Shown: positions 22,044 through 30,777, counted from the first letter of the stretch. The stretch: 38,034 nucleotides of DNA from Candidatus Woesebacteria bacterium RIFCSPLOWO2_01_FULL_44_24b (GCA_001793235.1 MGHM01000022.1:11414-49447), one strand, 5' to 3'. The notes: generated by a model from the letters alone, not told the origin. Made by a program: numbers and translations.

Positions 22044-23393
22044 CTACTCCACAAACAATGATTCCACAAAGCCAGAAATGGAGCCAGCGGCAATAAGCTT
22101 GGGGATTTCAGACAGGGTAAGCAAGACTATCAAAAGAAGTAGTAACGCCATGCCTGTATTTAAGAGCTTTCCTTCAATTTTTTGAACATTCTTCTTACCC
22201 ACCACTGCCTCAACACCTAGAAGCAAAACCCGTGAGCCATCGAGGGGTGGAAAGGGAATTACATTTACAAGTGCCAAATTGACCGAAATAATTCCGGTAA
22301 AGCTAAGGACTGCCACTATGCCGTAGCGGATAACCTCTGCGATGGTCAGGGTTACACCAAACGGCCCCGCGAGGCCTTGTGGAACTTTCCCGCCGCCAAG
22401 ATCGGTAAATATTGTCACCAATGCTTCAACGGTAAATTTGGTCCACTTAACTGTTTCCCGGGCCCCGTAATAAATAACATTTAAAGGACTGGGTCTTTCC
22501 ACTTCAACAGGTTCAATACCATACATAATTCCACTCAATCCATCATACGACCCCCCAGATTGGAAAGTTATTCCAGTTAGCCCTTGTCCCTCTGGTGCTT
22601 CTTGGCGAACATCAATTGACAGATCCACAAGTTCGTCTCCACGCATAATTCCCATGACAATTTGCTTTCCGCGATTATCTTTAATCACAGACTGAAAATC
22701 GTTTGCGCTTAAAAAACCAGAGCCATTTATAGTTTTAATAATATCGCCCTCAAGTATTCCCCCATTGGCAGCAGGCGAATTTTGGACGACTTCGCTAACT
22801 AAAACTGGATAACTTAATGGCTCAGTTAAAAAGTCAACTTGCTTAACATCACCATTCTTATAACTCAGGTTTACTTTTTTACCTTTTGCGCTTTTGGTAT
22901 TCAAAATATATTCTTCAGTGCCAATAAGCTCGGCGTTATCGAATCTATAAATTTCATCTCCCGGCTTGATTTGAGCCACTGAGGCTGGTGACTCTGTCTC
23001 GACATATAAGACACGCACGCCCTTAGGGATGCCAGTTATCAAAAACATCAAGCTAAAGCAAACCCATGCAAAGGCAAAGTTCATGACAATTCCTGCGAGG
23101 GCCACAAACGCGCGCTTGGCGCGAGAAGCATTTACAAACGCCCGCTCGGGCTTGGTGACTTTAGCATCCGCACTCTCGCCATGGAGCCGTACAAATCCAC
23201 CCAAAGGCAGCCAGTTAACAGAATAAATAGTCTCGCCGATCTTTTTCCCCCAAGCGCGGGGTGGAAGGCCGATACCAAACTCCTCTGGCCAGACTCCTAC
23301 AAGTTTAGCCGCAATAAAGTGGCCAAACTCATGGACAAGCACAAGAATAGACAAAACAATAACCGCTAAAATAATCAAGATTATTGGATGCAT
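22044..23393 (-). CDS. rseP: RseP-type site-2 membrane zinc protease
   Basis: 449 aa. Intramembrane metalloprotease of the M50B family that cuts membrane proteins after a first cleavage. Seen: HEFGH zinc motif in the first helix (His21, Glu22, His25), a second helix (about 92-116), two PDZ domains (about 117-200 and 205-275, with SPAANGGILEGDIIKTING), a third helix followed by LVNVIPFPPLDGSRV (the conserved NxxPxPxLDG with the third zinc ligand) and a C-terminal helix. It lies 3 bases after frr. In many bacteria rseP sits in the rpsB-tsf-frr region, as here. Confidence 0.95.
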   Translation of the reverse strand: MHPIILIILAVIVLSILVLVHEFGHFIAAKLVGVWPEEFGIGLPPRAWGKKIGETIYSVNWLPLGGFVRLHGESADAKVTKPERAFVNASRAKRAFVALAGIVMNFAFAWVCFSLMFLITGIPKGVRVLYVETESPASVAQIKPGDEIYRFDNAELIGTEEYILNTKSAKGKKVNLSYKNGDVKQVDFLTEPLSYPVLVSEVVQNSPAANGGILEGDIIKTINGSGFLSANDFQSVIKDNRGKQIVMGIMRGDELVDLSIDVRQEAPEGQGLTGITFQSGGSYDGLSGIMYGIEPVEVERPSPLNVIYYGARETVKWTKFTVEALVTIFTDLGGGKVPQGLAGPFGVTLTIAEVIRYGIVAVLSFTGIISVNLALVNVIPFPPLDGSRVLLLGVEAVVGKKNVQKIEGKLLNTGMALLLLLIVLLTLSEIPKLIAAGSISGFVESLFVE

Positions 23394-23396
23394 ATA

Positions 23397-23951
23397 TTAA
23401 ATCTGGCGAAGCTCTAGCTCCTTTGCCTTCCCACGCTCGTCTATTTTACCAACATATTCGTCGGTTAGCTCCTGCAGTTTTTTTTCAGACCCGAATTTTT
23501 CATCTTCCGTCATCTCCTTTTTCTCAAATTTATCCTTGATATCGCGCATTTCGTCCCCACGTACTTGTCGCACCATCACACGGGCGTGCTCAAGTTTAAC
23601 ATGGAGAATTTTTACAAATTTATCACGGTCCTCAGAGGTCATGGGCGGAGTCGAAATTCTAATTTTATCGCCATCAATTGACGGGGTCAGGCCAATATTG
23701 GCCGCCAGAACCCCCTGCCTGATTTCTCCAATAACACTTTTATCCCAAGGCTCGATAACCAAAGTCTGGGGGTCTGTAGCTGTAATTGTTGCAAGCTCGA
23801 GAACTTTTAATCTTTGTGCGCCGCCATAAGCGGAAACCACCACATTTTCCACTAATGCCGGTGTAGCTCTACCGGTCCTGATACTTGCTAAGTCTTCCGA
23901 GAGCACCCGTTGGACCTCATCCATCCTGGCGCGCGCTGAAGCTTCATCCAT
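23397..23951 (-). CDS. frr: Ribosome recycling factor
   Basis: 184 aa, normal length. With EF-G it splits the terminated ribosome. Seen: LASIRTGRATPALVENVVVSAYGG (the family's RTGRA and the hinge), TDPQTLVIEPWDKS, PSIDGDKIRISTPPMTSEDRDKFVKILHVKLEHARVMVRQVR and a C-terminal helix rich in Lys and Glu. TATAAT (23958-23963) ends 6 bases before the ATG. In the same direction and order as rpsB-tsf. Confidence 0.98.
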   Translation of the reverse strand: MDEASARARMDEVQRVLSEDLASIRTGRATPALVENVVVSAYGGAQRLKVLELATITATDPQTLVIEPWDKSVIGEIRQGVLAANIGLTPSIDGDKIRISTPPMTSEDRDKFVKILHVKLEHARVMVRQVRGDEMRDIKDKFEKKEMTEDEKFGSEKKLQELTDEYVGKIDERGKAKELELRQI

Positions 23952-23957
23952 AAGAAG

Positions 23958-23963
23958 ATTATA
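23958..23963 (-). promoter_or_regulatory. -10 box of frr
   Basis: TATAAT in the 23-base gap after tsf, ending 6 bases before the frr ATG. It allows leaderless frr transcription independent of rpsB-tsf. Confidence 0.6.
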
Positions 23964-23974
23964 CCAGAAGAAAG

Positions 23975-24430
23975 TTAATTTCCTATTTCTATTCTTGTGA
24001 ACCTGCTCAACTTAATATTCTCACCAGTCTTGGCTGTAGCTTCTTTTATCAATTCCTCAATTTTTTTGCCCGGGTCTTTGACAAATTCCTGAGCCAAAAG
24101 TTCTTTTTCATCCTTCGGGTTCATCGAAGCCACCTGCATTGCAATATTATTGGCAACTTCCAAAAATACTTCGTTTTTAGCAACGAAATCGGTCTCACAC
24201 AATAGCTCAACCAAGCTTGCAACTTTACCAGTGTGATGGGTATAACTCACTACAACCCCGGCACCGGTTGCCCTGTCAGTCCTCTTGGCCATTTTTTCGA
24301 AGCCTTCTTTTTTCAAGATTTCAATAGCTTTTTTCTTATCACCAACTTCTTCCAAAACTTTCTTGGCGCGAAGCATTGGAGCTCCCGTTTCCTCACGAAC
24401 TTCCCGAATCATCTGTGCTGTAATTTTCAT
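23975..24430 (-). CDS. tsf: Elongation factor Ts, short form
   Basis: 151 aa, about half the size of the E. coli protein. EF-Ts is the nucleotide-exchange factor of EF-Tu. Seen: the N-terminal UBA-like domain (ITAQMIREVREETGAPMLRAKKVLEEVGDKKKAIEILKKEG), then SLVELLCETDFVAKNEVFLEVANNIAMQVA, the TDFVAKN motif that contacts EF-Tu, and a short C-terminal strand. Only one core subdomain remains and the coiled-coil is absent, as in other reduced forms. It overlaps the rpsB stop by 4 bases (ATGA). Confidence 0.96.
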   Translation of the reverse strand: MKITAQMIREVREETGAPMLRAKKVLEEVGDKKKAIEILKKEGFEKMAKRTDRATGAGVVVSYTHHTGKVASLVELLCETDFVAKNEVFLEVANNIAMQVASMNPKDEKELLAQEFVKDPGKKIEELIKEATAKTGENIKLSRFTRIEIGN

Positions 24431-25212
24431 TTCTTTTTCTTTATAACTTTTTTAGCTTTCTTTTTAGAAACTTTCTTAACTGCCTTTTTGGCCTTTTTTA
24501 CAGGTTCTGCTTTAACAGTCATTGCTTCTTTGACCAAATCCAGCACATATTCTAAAGCTGCACTTGCATCATCATTCATAGGAATCGGCCAGTCAACCAA
24601 AGCAGGATCCGCGTTGCTGTCAGTTATACCCACTACTTCAACTCCCATCCTATTGGCCTCACGCACGGCGCTGTCTTCTTTGTGAGTGTCCACCACAAAC
24701 ATTATGTCCGGTATGCGTGTGAGTCCCGCGAGCCCGCCAACTTTTTTCTCAAGTTTTTCAATTTCCCGGTCAATTAAGAGACGTTCTTTTTTGGTATATT
24801 CTTTATAATCTCCCCGCTCGCGGGCTTCCCGCATTTCAGAAAGTTTCCTGACCGAAGCTTTAATCTGATCAAAATTAGTCAAAGTCCCCCCTAGCCAGCG
24901 CTCGTCAACAAACGGGGTATTAAGTGCAATAGCAACCTCCTTGAGTTTTTCTTTAACCTGGCTTTTAGTGCCGACCAAGAGCACAAGTTTTCCCTCGCTC
25001 ACCGCTTTTACCAAAACTTCAAGCGCTTCCTCAAGGGCTTTCTTAGTTTTAACCAAATCAAAAATACTTATACCCTCTTTGACACCAAAAATATAAGGAG
25101 CCATTTTAGGGTTCCAGCGCTTTGTCTGGTGGCCAAAATGAGCACCAGTTTCTAAAAGTTTTTCTAAACTAATATCAATCATGTTTGAAATATTTCTCCC
25201 TTGTTCCGCCAT
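24427..25212 (-). CDS. rpsB: Ribosomal protein S2
   Basis: 261 aa. Seen: LEKLLETGAHFGHQTKRWNPKMAPYIFGVKEGISIFDLVKT, the DERWLGGTLTNF motif, IPDIMFVVDTHKEDSAVREANRMGVEVVGITDSNADP and a C-terminal Lys/Ala-rich tail of about 28 residues that extends beyond the usual end. The start could be the ATG at 25212 or the one at 25182 (MIDISLEK), the latter matching the family N-terminus better. It is one of the few genes with a real 5' leader (about 50 bases from a TATAAT at 25262-25267), which may allow feedback control by S2 as in other bacteria. Confidence 0.97.
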   Translation of the reverse strand: MAEQGRNISNMIDISLEKLLETGAHFGHQTKRWNPKMAPYIFGVKEGISIFDLVKTKKALEEALEVLVKAVSEGKLVLLVGTKSQVKEKLKEVAIALNTPFVDERWLGGTLTNFDQIKASVRKLSEMREARERGDYKEYTKKERLLIDREIEKLEKKVGGLAGLTRIPDIMFVVDTHKEDSAVREANRMGVEVVGITDSNADPALVDWPIPMNDDASAALEYVLDLVKEAMTVKAEPVKKAKKAVKKVSKKKAKKVIKKKK

Positions 25213-25261
25213 CTGTCAGAAGTTAATCAGGGAGAGTCTGATAGATGTGTGTAATGAGGGT

Positions 25262-25267
25262 ATTATA
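25262..25267 (-). promoter_or_regulatory. -10 box of rpsB-tsf
   Basis: TATAAT, 49 bases before the ATG at 25212. It lies just before the stop of the 82-aa gene. The leader between them is unusual in this window, where most -10 boxes sit 5-11 bases from the start codon. Confidence 0.5.
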
Positions 25268-25269
25268 TG

Positions 25270-25518
25270 TTACTTGCTCATGCTTCGCAACTCCTCGATA
25301 TACTCTTCATACTCCTTAGGATCAAGATAACGATTTATCGCCTGTACAAAAACTATATCTGCATATTCTTCCCCGCTCAAATGGCCTTCTGAACCGGGCT
25401 TTGTTCGTGCAAGGAATGTCGCTCTCGTATGGCAATCATTAGCCCTTTCACGGCATATATCTACATCGCACTTCTCACCTCGTCTTGCTTTAATAGGACA
25501 ATACAATATTTCCCTCAT
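25270..25518 (-). CDS. Hypothetical Cys-rich small protein
   Basis: 82 aa. Not recognised. Four cysteines in the N-terminal half (residues 7, 17, 22 and 29: ILYCP, EKCDVDICRERANDCH) could bind a metal ion. The C-terminus is acidic and helical (YLDPKEYEEYIEELRSMSK). TATAAT (25528-25533) ends 9 bases before the ATG. Located between folD and rpsB. Confidence 0.65.
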   Translation of the reverse strand: MREILYCPIKARRGEKCDVDICRERANDCHTRATFLARTKPGSEGHLSGEEYADIVFVQAINRYLDPKEYEEYIEELRSMSK

Positions 25519-25527
25519 TGGAGGGGA

Positions 25528-25533
25528 ATTATA
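25528..25533 (-). promoter_or_regulatory. -10 box of the 82-aa gene
   Basis: TATAAT immediately after the folD stop, ending 9 bases before the ATG at 25518. Confidence 0.5.
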
Positions 25534-26307
25534 CTATTTCTCTGCTGCCTCCACCAAATTCTCTAGCAAACTGACAACTGTTACAGGGCCCACGCCGCCA
25601 GGGACGGGGGTGACAAAGCCGGCTTTTTCGTGCACGTCGTGGACCACATCCCCATGGGGGGAGCCCACATCAATGACAACAGCCCCTTTTTTAACATGCT
25701 CGGCCTTAATGATCCCGGGACTCCCCGTGGCGCTAATTATAATTTTCGCGTTTTTAGCCTCCGAAAGCTCCGTCCCCACTTCGTATCCAAACTTGGTCAG
25801 CTCCGAAACCAGGCTCCCCCCAACCATGCCTTTTGCACCAATTACAACCACATAGTCATCAGGTGAAATTGCCACATGCTTTTTACTCTCCCCCAAGATT
25901 GATAAAACCGCGCGGGTGGTTGCCGGGACAAAAGGCGAGTTATCCCGAAGGCCATCTATATCCCTCCCGGCCGGAATATGGTGAATAATATCGTGAGTTT
26001 TGTTTTTTAAGCCCTCGGGCAGTGGCAACTGAATCATCATCCCATGAATATTTTTATCCAAATTCAAGTGATTTATCCGCGACACAAGCTCGGCGTGGGT
26101 AATTGTGGCCGGGAACTCATAAACATCCATTTCGGCCCCGACGCGTTCAGCGGCTTTTTGTTTTAAATTTACATAAAGCTTGCTCGCCGGGTCATCCCCC
26201 ACCAAAATTGTAGCCATGACGGGAGTTACTCCCAACTTCTCAATTTTATGGTAAAGCTCATCCTCCAGCTTTCGAGCAAACGCTCTTCCGTCAAAAATTA
26301 TTGCCAT
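25534..26307 (-). CDS. folD: Bifunctional methylenetetrahydrofolate dehydrogenase/cyclohydrolase FolD
   Basis: 257 aa, slightly short. Interconverts 5,10-methylene-THF, methenyl-THF and 10-formyl-THF with NADP. Seen: YVNLKQKA (Tyr45 and catalytic Lys49), MMIQLPLPEGL, GRDIDGLRDNSPFVPATTRAV, the Rossmann loop VVIGAKGMVGGSLV and the folate-site motif TPVPGGVGPVTV. The canonical SxxVGxP motif is reduced (GAKGMVGGSLV). It overlaps the upstream 267-aa gene by 17 bases, though TAAAAT (26314-26319) ends 6 bases before its ATG. Same direction as glyA, which feeds it methylene-THF. Confidence 0.96.
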   Translation of the reverse strand: MAIIFDGRAFARKLEDELYHKIEKLGVTPVMATILVGDDPASKLYVNLKQKAAERVGAEMDVYEFPATITHAELVSRINHLNLDKNIHGMMIQLPLPEGLKNKTHDIIHHIPAGRDIDGLRDNSPFVPATTRAVLSILGESKKHVAISPDDYVVVIGAKGMVGGSLVSELTKFGYEVGTELSEAKNAKIIISATGSPGIIKAEHVKKGAVVIDVGSPHGDVVHDVHEKAGFVTPVPGGVGPVTVVSLLENLVEAAEK

Positions 26308-27094
26308 GGGTGTATTTTAGCAGATCAGATTCGCTAAAAGGCAGTTGTCTGCCCCGAAGATGAGCTGATAGCTGCAAAATATTAACAAGCGCGGCTTTGT
26401 TGCGCGCAGGTGAACTCCACTGGAGGGCTCCTTGGAAACCATAAAAATCGCTCATCGAAGGCCTCACTGAAAGGCCTGCCTTCTTGCCATTTTCATAAGC
26501 CACATACAAACCCGGGATAGAATTTTCCTGAAAATATGTTCCAACTAAAGCGCCAGTGTAAACTGCCAGCCTGGTAGATGTCGCAAAAACCTCTACTGGC
26601 CGATCGCGTTCCCTAATGGCTATGCCGTGCGCACCGTTTAATATAAAAATTTCTTCCACCTTTTTGACCATCTCTGCAACTTGCGCAAACACTAGACCAC
26701 TGGGGGTATTTCGTTCGATCGCCCATTTTACCTCAGAATTCGTCATTGCTTCTTCTGTAGTCACCATCGAAGCAATAGGCTGATAAACATATTCAGACAA
26801 AATCATGGAAATAGCTGGACGCGTTGTACCGAAGTTAAACTCAAATCGTCCTTTTGGAACGAAATTTCCGAAATTCTCAAATGCTCGCTCCACCACTTTT
26901 GCCGGTTTAATTCCAAAATCGTCCAATAAATAACCTATGTCACACACTGAAAAGTGTATAAGTCCATAAGAAGTAAGTCCTATTGCCTGTTCGGGACATT
27001 TAACTTTTGCGTCATCCACAGTAATTCCCATGAAGTCCGGCCTGCCACCTAAATCTTCAAGATCCACAATCTTTCTTGTCAACTCAACTGCCAT
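26291..27094 (-). CDS. Hypothetical protein between glyA and folD
   Basis: 267 aa. Not recognised. Soluble, mixed alpha/beta, no signal peptide. Notable segments: GLTSYGLIHFSVCDIGYLLDDFG, a Phe-rich stretch ENFGNFVPKGRFEFNFGTTRP, ILNGAHGIAIRERDRPVEVFATSTRLAVYTGALVGTYF and a C-terminal region with SMSDFYGFQGALQWSSPARNKAALV. It overlaps folD by 17 bases and starts 17 bases after glyA stops; TAAAAT (27101-27106) ends 6 bases before its ATG. Its position inside the one-carbon cluster suggests a link to folate or nucleotide metabolism, but nothing in the sequence proves it. Confidence 0.75.
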   Translation of the reverse strand: MAVELTRKIVDLEDLGGRPDFMGITVDDAKVKCPEQAIGLTSYGLIHFSVCDIGYLLDDFGIKPAKVVERAFENFGNFVPKGRFEFNFGTTRPAISMILSEYVYQPIASMVTTEEAMTNSEVKWAIERNTPSGLVFAQVAEMVKKVEEIFILNGAHGIAIRERDRPVEVFATSTRLAVYTGALVGTYFQENSIPGLYVAYENGKKAGLSVRPSMSDFYGFQGALQWSSPARNKAALVNILQLSAHLRGRQLPFSESDLLKYTHGNNF

Positions 27095-27111
27095 GGGGCT
27101 ATTTTATCAGA

Positions 27112-28425
27112 TTAACCTAAGTCTATGGGGAATTTGTTGCAAAGTGCCTTTACTTCTTTGTTAATACCTAATAAAAACTTATCCTTAAAAACTTCCTCTT
27201 TGAATGCTTTAAGTTCTTTTAACCTCTTCTCCGGGTCTTCTGGGATAGTCCTCGCACCTATGTGCTCCACCACCTTGGCAATCCAGCCGGCAATCGTCTT
27301 CATCTGCTCCTCCTTCATCCCACGCGTAGTCAAAGCAGGAGTTCCAAGCCGAAGGCCCGAAGGATAATATGGAGTTGCAGAGTCTGCCGGCACAGTGCTT
27401 CTATTGGTAATAATCCCCGCCGCCTCCAGCGCCCAACCCACAAACCAGCCACTGACTTTTTTACTCTGAAGATCAACCAAAACCAGATGCTTTTCTGTGC
27501 TTCCGGAAACAATTCTAAAGCCCTTCCACTTAAGCTCGGTGGCAAGCGCCTTAGCATTAGCAACTGTTTGATGGGCATAGTTTTTAAACTCTTGTGACTT
27601 GGCTTTCTCGAGGGCCACCGCAATGCCAGCAATTGTGTGGTTATGCGGCCCGCCTTGAACCCCCGGGAAAACACTGGAGTCAATTTTGTCTGCTATTTCC
27701 TTTCTTGAAAATATCAGAGCTCCTCGTGGGCCTCTTAGAGTCTTGTGGGTGGTCATCATAACTACATCGGCGTACTCAAACGGCCTTCTGTTTGCGCCCC
27801 CGGCAATAAGCCCAGCCTCATGGCTCACATCTGCCAAATAATACGCTCCAACTTTTTTGGCAATGGCATAAAGCCTTCTGTGGTCAATCTCAGGTGCGTA
27901 TGCCGTGCCGCCGGAAACAACAAGCTTAGGCCTGACTTTTCTCGCCAGCTCATCAATCCTAGCGTAGCCAAACCTGCCGGTTGCGGGGTCAACATAATAA
28001 AAATTAATATTCCAGATTTTGGATGAGAGGGTTATATTTTTACCCTTGAATGACCAGCCATGGGAAAGATGCCCGCCGTCGTACAAAAACATGGACAGGA
28101 TTTTATCTCCAGGCTCCAGAAGCGCGTTCATAATGGCCAAGTTTGCCGGAGTTCCGGACAAAGCTTGCACATTAACCGACCATTTTTCTGAGTCAAGTTT
28201 AAATAGCTCCAATGCCCGGGAACGGCAAAGTTGCTCAATCTCGTCAATAAATTCATTGCCCTGATAATAGCGCTTTTTGGGGTAGCCCTCGGAGTATTTG
28301 TGCATGAGCACCGACCCCACGGCCGTGCGAACTTCAGGATAAGAATAATTCTCCGAAGGAATCATCATGAGAGTCTCCTCCTGCCTTTTCTTTTCCTGTT
28401 TAATTATCTGAAGTATTTTGTCCAT
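27112..28425 (-). CDS. glyA: Serine hydroxymethyltransferase
   Basis: 437 aa. PLP enzyme converting serine and THF to glycine and 5,10-methylene-THF. Seen: IPSENYSYPEVRTAVGSVLMHKYSEGYPKKRYYQGNEFID, LSGTPANLAIMNALLEPGD, DGGHLSHGW, the PLP site DVSHEAGLIAGG (Asp199 and His202) and the Schiff-base Lys228 in TTHKTLRGPRGALIF, then FPGVQGGPHNHTIAGIAVAL and RLGTPALTTRG. All active-site elements are present. It supplies methylene-THF for ThyA and FolD, both nearby. It follows the 231-aa gene by 4 bases. Confidence 0.97.
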   Translation of the reverse strand: MDKILQIIKQEKKRQEETLMMIPSENYSYPEVRTAVGSVLMHKYSEGYPKKRYYQGNEFIDEIEQLCRSRALELFKLDSEKWSVNVQALSGTPANLAIMNALLEPGDKILSMFLYDGGHLSHGWSFKGKNITLSSKIWNINFYYVDPATGRFGYARIDELARKVRPKLVVSGGTAYAPEIDHRRLYAIAKKVGAYYLADVSHEAGLIAGGANRRPFEYADVVMMTTHKTLRGPRGALIFSRKEIADKIDSSVFPGVQGGPHNHTIAGIAVALEKAKSQEFKNYAHQTVANAKALATELKWKGFRIVSGSTEKHLVLVDLQSKKVSGWFVGWALEAAGIITNRSTVPADSATPYYPSGLRLGTPALTTRGMKEEQMKTIAGWIAKVVEHIGARTIPEDPEKRLKELKAFKEEVFKDKFLLGINKEVKALCNKFPIDLG

Positions 28426-28429
28426 AATG

Positions 28430-29125
28430 CTATTCTATCATTAGCATATCAATTAGTTTATGCCTCGGAACGCTATGAGGGTGATTTATAACCATTTTGA
28501 CTCCAGCCTGGCGCGCGTGCATAACTAAGTCAATAACTTTATATTTCTCAAGCTCTACATTTGATGCTTTAATTAGTTTATCCAAACACTTAATATCATA
28601 AGGATTAACGATATGATTTAAATTCCCCGAAGCTGATTTAACAAATCGCTGATTGACTGCGAGATATGGTTCTAACCATTCAGGTTTATGCTTCAAGACC
28701 GAAGGCTGATTAATTCGTAAAGCAGGTAATTGCATGTAGTCATACTGGTTTTCAGGCAGGAGTATCACGCCTCTTCCTCTTTTAACAGCAAGATCAAACT
28801 TGCTCCACAACGAAGCTTCTTTATCAAAAAAATCATTTCTAACGTTGTGTATTACTACATAAAGGTTTGAAATCACATTTTCCTTAGTCATCCCTTTAAG
28901 CCCAAGCGCCAGTTCAATCTCGTCATATAAAACTAACTGATTTATATTAGATTCTTCACTAACCAATTGAACAAACCTACCAGCTTGAGTATTTGCTTGG
29001 ACCCGGGTAATCTCGCTACGCAACCTTTCTATTATTTCCCTCTGTTCATCATTTATAAATACGTCTGGAAAATGTCGAACCGAGTTAACTTCAGGTGAGC
29101 CAAGATTTGTTCTTTCTATAGTCAT
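28430..29125 (-). CDS. Hypothetical protein
   Basis: 231 aa. Not recognised. Soluble and largely helical. Notable segments: VLYDEIELALGLKGMTKENVISNLYVVIHNVRNDFFDKEASLW, a strand GRGVILLPENQYDYMQLP and the C-terminal VIDLVMHARQAGVKMVINHPHSVPRHKLIDML, where a His-rich loop stands out. No nucleotide-binding loop. It is placed between tmk (6-base gap) and glyA (4-base gap), so it is co-transcribed with thymidylate and folate genes. Confidence 0.7.
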   Translation of the reverse strand: MTIERTNLGSPEVNSVRHFPDVFINDEQREIIERLRSEITRVQANTQAGRFVQLVSEESNINQLVLYDEIELALGLKGMTKENVISNLYVVIHNVRNDFFDKEASLWSKFDLAVKRGRGVILLPENQYDYMQLPALRINQPSVLKHKPEWLEPYLAVNQRFVKSASGNLNHIVNPYDIKCLDKLIKASNVELEKYKVIDLVMHARQAGVKMVINHPHSVPRHKLIDMLMIE

Positions 29126-29131
29126 AACGGA

Positions 29132-29821
29132 CTATTTTACAACCGAAGTCATTATTTTCCAAACAAGCTCATGGATTTCCCCGACAGACTTTAACTTACC
29201 TTTTTTGTCACAACAATTTATTATCTTAATTTTATTCTTATATTTATTTGCCAAGTATTCATACATTTTTATGCTCTCCTCCAAATGGCTCAAGTTGCCC
29301 TCGTGAATATCCCTTTTTTTACCACCAAGGTAATTACGCTTTCTTTTTCCGTCAACAAGCATTTGGCCAATTTTGGCAGGTACATGGAGAAAAATGTTGA
29401 TGTCCTCTCTGGGAATTTTATAAATTTTATATTCAAGCTCTTCAAGAAAACTCAGAAATGCTTTTCTTTCACTTTTCGGAAGCTTAGCAGTTTGGTGTGC
29501 CATATTTGAAAGCGCGTATCTATTGGAAATCACAATTCCTCCCGCTTTTAAAACCTTATTAATTTTATCTTTCGCTTGCCATCTGTCTCCAGCAAACGCA
29601 AGAGAAGAAAGATATGGATTTGTTTCTTGTAATGTCCCAAACTCTCCCGCCAGATACCTTCCTGCTAAGCTACCAAAGAAGCTTTTTTCATATTGAGGAA
29701 AATCAATTTTATAAACCTTCCTTTTTAGTTCTTTTCTAATTCTACTAATCAATAGCTTTTGTTGAGTTGCCTTGCCACTTCCGTCCGCGCCCTCTAAAAC
29801 AATAAACTTTCCTTTATTCAT
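29132..29821 (-). CDS. tmk: Thymidylate kinase
   Basis: 229 aa from MNKGKFIVLEG. Phosphorylates dTMP to dTDP. Seen: P-loop EGADGSGKATQ (residues 10-20), YKIDFPQYEKSFFGSL, LAFAGDRWQ (the DR that precedes the substrate site) and VISNRYALSNMAHQ, in which the usual bacterial DRY is NRY, a form more like archaeal and eukaryotic kinases. CATAAT (29829-29834) ends 7 bases before the ATG at 29821; a longer reading from 29860 would overlap thyA and is rejected. Divergent from thyA. Confidence 0.93.
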   Translation of the reverse strand: MNKGKFIVLEGADGSGKATQQKLLISRIRKELKRKVYKIDFPQYEKSFFGSLAGRYLAGEFGTLQETNPYLSSLAFAGDRWQAKDKINKVLKAGGIVISNRYALSNMAHQTAKLPKSERKAFLSFLEELEYKIYKIPREDINIFLHVPAKIGQMLVDGKRKRNYLGGKKRDIHEGNLSHLEESIKMYEYLANKYKNKIKIINCCDKKGKLKSVGEIHELVWKIMTSVVK

Positions 29822-29828
29822 TTGTAAA

Positions 29829-29841
29829 ATTATGCTATTCT
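29829..29841. promoter_or_regulatory. Divergent tmk/thyA promoter region
   Basis: The minus-strand CATAAT (29829-29834) ends 7 bases before the tmk ATG. A plus-strand TATTCT (29836-29841) ends 12 bases before the thyA ATG at 29854. The whole intergenic space is only 32 bases, so the two promoters overlap and the pathway genes on both strands could be controlled together. Confidence 0.45.
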
Positions 29842-29853
29842 CTTGAGAGCATA

Positions 29854-30777
29854 ATGCCAAGTCATCCCGAATATCAATACCTAAATTTACTTGCTGATAT
29901 TTTAAAGAATGGCATTGACGGTAAAGACCGCACCGGCACCGGCACCAGAAAAATATTCGGCAGAATGCTCAAGTTTGACATTGACCGCTACGGCTTTCCC
30001 CTTCTTACTACCAAGCGCACATGGTTTAAGGGAATTCTGGTTGAGCTTCTGTGGCTTATTAGCGGCAACACCAACATTCGCCCTTTAGTTTTGCAAGGCG
30101 TAAATATCTGGAATGAATGGCCGTTTCAAAATTACTTAAAAGCTAAAGGCAAAAACATCAAACCAAACTCAAACAAGTGGAACAAGGAAATGGAAGCTTT
30201 TGCTGGGCAAGTAAAAACCAATAAAAGTTTTGCCAAAAAGTGGGGAGGCTTGGGGCCGGTTTACGGCAAGCAGTGGCGCTTTTGGTCCGGAAAGCGTGGA
30301 GTAAAAGTTGACCAGTTGGCTCTGGCTGTAGAGCTCATAAAAAATAAACCTGAAGATCGCCGAATTATAGTAAATGCCTGGAAGGCGGACGAAATTGAGT
30401 CCATGGCTTTGCCCCCCTGCCATGTGATGTATCAATTTGGCGTATCCAAGGGCAAGCTAAGCCTTGGCATGTATCAGCGATCGGTTGATACATTCTTAGG
30501 GCTCCCATTTAATATTGCCTCCTATGCCCTGCTTCTGACTATGGTTGCCCACATCACAAATTTAAAACCCGGGGAGCTCACAATTTTTGGCTGGGACACC
30601 CATCTTTATTTAAATCACTTAAAGCAGGCAAAATTACAAGCCTCGCGAAAGCCATACAAATTCCCAACTGTAAAAATAAAGCGACGAGTAAAGAATATAG
30701 ATGACTTTAAATACGAAGATTTCGAATTAATAGACTACATTCATCACGAGCCCATTAGCGCGCCAATTTCAGTATGA
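29854..30777 (+). CDS. thyA: Thymidylate synthase ThyA
   Basis: 307 aa. Makes dTMP from dUMP with methylene-THF, giving dihydrofolate. Seen: DRTGTGTRKIFGRMLKFD, TTKRTWFKGILVELLWLISGNTN, NIWNEW, GPVYGKQWRFW, PEDRRIIVNAWK, the catalytic Cys189 in LPPCHVMYQF, QRSVDTFLGLPFNIASYALLL and HLYLNHLKQ. The protein is somewhat long because of a Lys-rich insertion (about 93-130) between NEW and GPVYG. Its stop overlaps the folA start by 4 bases, matching its need for FolA to recycle dihydrofolate. Confidence 0.98.
   Translation: MPSHPEYQYLNLLADILKNGIDGKDRTGTGTRKIFGRMLKFDIDRYGFPLLTTKRTWFKGILVELLWLISGNTNIRPLVLQGVNIWNEWPFQNYLKAKGKNIKPNSNKWNKEMEAFAGQVKTNKSFAKKWGGLGPVYGKQWRFWSGKRGVKVDQLALAVELIKNKPEDRRIIVNAWKADEIESMALPPCHVMYQFGVSKGKLSLGMYQRSVDTFLGLPFNIASYALLLTMVAHITNLKPGELTIFGWDTHLYLNHLKQAKLQASRKPYKFPTVKIKRRVKNIDDFKYEDFELIDYIHHEPISAPISV

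Noticed and set aside
24431..24520. Repetitive Lys/Ala-coding stretch at the end of rpsB as a repeat element
   Set aside because: No strict period; a basic tail on S2 is common and explains it.
25213..25261. Structured rpsB leader as an S2-binding regulatory RNA
   Set aside because: The leader exists, but I cannot find a convincing pseudoknot or stem; left as a possibility in the rpsB entry.
29924..29950. GGCACC tandem repeat in thyA
   Set aside because: It simply encodes the conserved DRTGTGTR motif of thymidylate synthase.
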